Source of the DNA: Candolleomyces eurysporus
Lineage: Eukaryota; Basidiomycota; Agaricomycetes; Agaricales; Psathyrellaceae
DNA: 64,000 nt
Assembly (NCBI GenBank): GCA_027579435.1
Contig: JANBPK010000787.1
Span: 1 to 64,000, forward strand
Reading direction: 5' to 3'
The notes beneath the pieces were generated by a model. It made no database searches and was not told where the DNA came from. It saw only the letters and a program-made list of their open reading frames with translations. The position numbers and the translations under genes were made by a program. Below, in pieces: positions 62,399-64,000 of this stretch. How positions within the stretch are numbered: the first letter of the stretch is position 1; every line of letters starts with the position of its first letter.

Positions 62399-63657
62399 CC
62401 GGAGAAGTCGAACTTAGGGAGGTGCGTGCGTCATCCGCTCATCCACCTTGACCAGTGACCGATCGGTTACGGTCTACCATCCACCACTGTGGCCAACAAA
62501 TTGTGACGCGTCAAAAAGCAACTCGCAGCTCAAGAACGCGAGAATGAGCGGCTCAGGAGCATCATTGAGCTCCTTAAGTCCTATTCCAACGACGTGAAAG
62601 CGGGCGAGGGTGAAGAGGAACACGGTCTGGCCCCTTGCTCAGATGGCGAGAACGAGCCTCCAGCTGAAAGTGGCTCCGATGGTGATTCAGAGGACGCGAC
62701 GAGCGACGAGGAAGAACTCCTAGAAGCGTACTGGGACGAAGATGACCTTATACACCGATGCGCGGAGTGTAATGGTGAGGTGGTCGAGTCTTTTTGCGCC
62801 TTCTGTAGTAAGGAGAACGTAAGTCGTATTTTTCTGCTCTCTTTCATTCTACTTTCAACGCGAAGATCATGTGCATTGTTACCAACTGATACTATACCAC
62901 ACCCTTTGGTACAATGTAGTGTGTCTTGGATCCACATGACAGTCTTCCAAGAGATATGATCCAAAGCTTGTCCGAAGACAGACAAATGGTACCTCGGGGC
63001 ACCACTCCTCTCTTGGACATCCACCTTTCAGGCCTCATCCTCCCTCCCAATTATCAAGACTCCCGCACTATGGAGTACCAGCAGCTCCTTCAACGAGGCG
63101 CCACCTGGTCTATGTGCGAAACATTTGACCTTGGGTTCACCGAAGACGAAGGGATCTTCGCATGGGCGAATGATTATCTATTCGAAGAGTTCTCAAGTGA
63201 CGTGATGGAAGAAGGCGACGAATGGAAGATATACCTTGGCCGAAGGATTGAGCTGGACCAGGACGACATTGACGGGGAGCATTTTATTGAGGAGCTACTG
63301 GAGGATCTTGTGCTTTTTGCACAGGAGGATTCTCGATGGACTACGGTCAAGGAGGGTCCCAACCTCTGGGTTACTCGACCCAACTTGACGGGGAGAACGG
63401 GGACTGCTCGGCCTTGGCCCGTCGTGAACGAATACGAGACGGACCATGAGACTGAGTCAGAGAATGGGAGTGCCAGTGATCCTTCGGTCAGCTCAGCCGA
63501 AGAAACGGATAACGAAGGGACTGTCGATCTCTGCCTTCATGACGTCGGCATTTCGATTGATGCCCAAGATGGGGATACGGAATGGGAGGACGACGAGTCG
63601 TCTGACGAGTCCAATGCTGGCGCAAGCAACGAGCAGCAATTTGAGACCATGGTCTGA
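62399..63657 (+). CDS. Hypothetical protein: coiled coil, CxxC..CxxC zinc-ribbon and acidic tail (copy B)
   Basis: Paralogue of the gene at 60619, with the same three-exon structure (62399-62431, 62519-62818, 62920-63657) and no frame problem. The CAEC-x9-CAFC pair, the PRGTTPLLDIHLSGLILPP block, EWKIYLGRRIELDQDD and NLWVTRP are kept. Compared with copy A it lacks about 24 acidic residues after the TRP motif, and it ends with a different C-terminus (NEQQFETMV) where copy A stops at NE. Both ORFs remain open after duplication, which suggests both may be expressed. Function unknown. Confidence 0.82.
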
Positions 63658-63871
63658 AGAATATAGGTGAACGCCTTGAAGTGGACATGAACGACAATGA
63701 CGTTGTGTGTTGTGGGGGCGCAGGAGGCTGACTAATGTCCACCACAACTGTCGGATTCCCTGAAGAGCGACGCGTTTCAGTGTTACAGTTTTTCTCGTCT
63801 AGTGAATTGTCCGTAAAAATACAATGATAGCGTCGAACAGTTTGTACTCAACATAACACAGACTCCAACAT

Positions 63872-64000
63872 TCAAGCATCACTTCTTATCTGCCCAGAAC
63901 TCTGCTGATTCGTTGTTGAGCTGTCTTCTCCTGTTGAAGCACCCTCAGTCACACCGGTCGACTTGAAACTCAGGTCGGAAAGTCCGACTTCGATGGCCTC
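63872..64000 (-). CDS. 3' end of a second DUF6533-type membrane protein (partial)
   Basis: The last 42 codons run off the right edge: EAIEVGLSDLSFKSTGVTEG followed by a Ser/Thr/Gln-rich end and a TGA at 63872-63874. The start of this tail closely matches the juxtamembrane end of the gene at 34558 (EAAQVDAIEIALSDMNF), so I infer the same family. The membrane part lies outside the window. Its stop is two bases beyond the end of the duplicated block to its left. Confidence 0.6.
   Translation of the reverse strand, partial: EAIEVGLSDLSFKSTGVTEGASTGEDSSTTNQQSSGQIRSDA

Larger units (their letters stand above)
62098..63870. repeat. Segmental duplication, copy B
   Basis: Direct repeat of 59705-62097, shortened by loss of reductase exons 6-7. 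It ends at CAGACTCCAACATTC, directly against the stop codon of the minus-strand gene at 63872. Confidence 0.85.

Overview
The window is nuclear DNA of a filamentous basidiomycete, most likely an Agaricomycete. Genes are cut by many introns of about 50 bases with GT..AG ends. Typical lineage families are present: two class I hydrophobins, an agaric-type JmjC protein, seven-transmembrane proteins of the DUF6533 type, a Git3/cAMP-receptor-like GPCR, a Ste12 factor with C2H2 fingers and an Msb1/Mug8-domain protein. The sequence looks like a draft: it has one 320-base gap, scattered Ns, and a recurring pattern of single extra bases at homopolymers that break otherwise good reading frames.

Layout. 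1-1900 is AT-rich and repetitive, with a 22-bp minisatellite and an 11-bp inverted companion repeat. 1.9-8.8 kb holds a disordered N-terminal ORF, a JmjC-domain gene and a large lineage-specific hypothetical gene. 9.2-11.4 kb is a decayed TRA1 fragment. 13.8-16.9 kb holds small weakly supported genes. 17.3-20.2 kb carries two hydrophobins on the minus strand. 22.8-25.0 kb has SRP9 and a mitochondrial 2-oxodicarboxylate carrier, divergently transcribed from a 216-bp promoter. 25.0-29.5 kb shows no gene I can support. 29.5-33.5 kb is STE12, 34.6-36.3 kb a DUF6533 membrane protein, and 37.7-46.8 kb one giant Msb1/Mug8-domain gene with an Ala/Glu/Val-rich tail. 47.5-52.1 kb (minus) is glycogen phosphorylase. 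53.6-58.4 kb is a tandem duplication of a GPCR gene, one copy intact and one deleted. 58.7-63.9 kb holds 3-ketodihydrosphingosine reductase and a two-copy segmental duplication carrying a zinc-ribbon/acidic hypothetical gene plus a stub of the reductase. The window ends in the 3' end of a second DUF6533 gene.

The genes do not form an operon or an evident metabolic cluster. They are housekeeping genes (SRP9, carrier, phosphorylase, sphingolipid reductase) and signalling or morphogenesis genes (STE12, Msb1/Mug8, GPCR, DUF6533), interleaved with recently duplicated and decaying lineage-specific genes. The most unusual observations are two separate 5-nt microexons (in the carrier and in glycogen phosphorylase) and the well-resolved steps of gene decay in the two tandem duplications. 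I found no convincing new multi-gene system.
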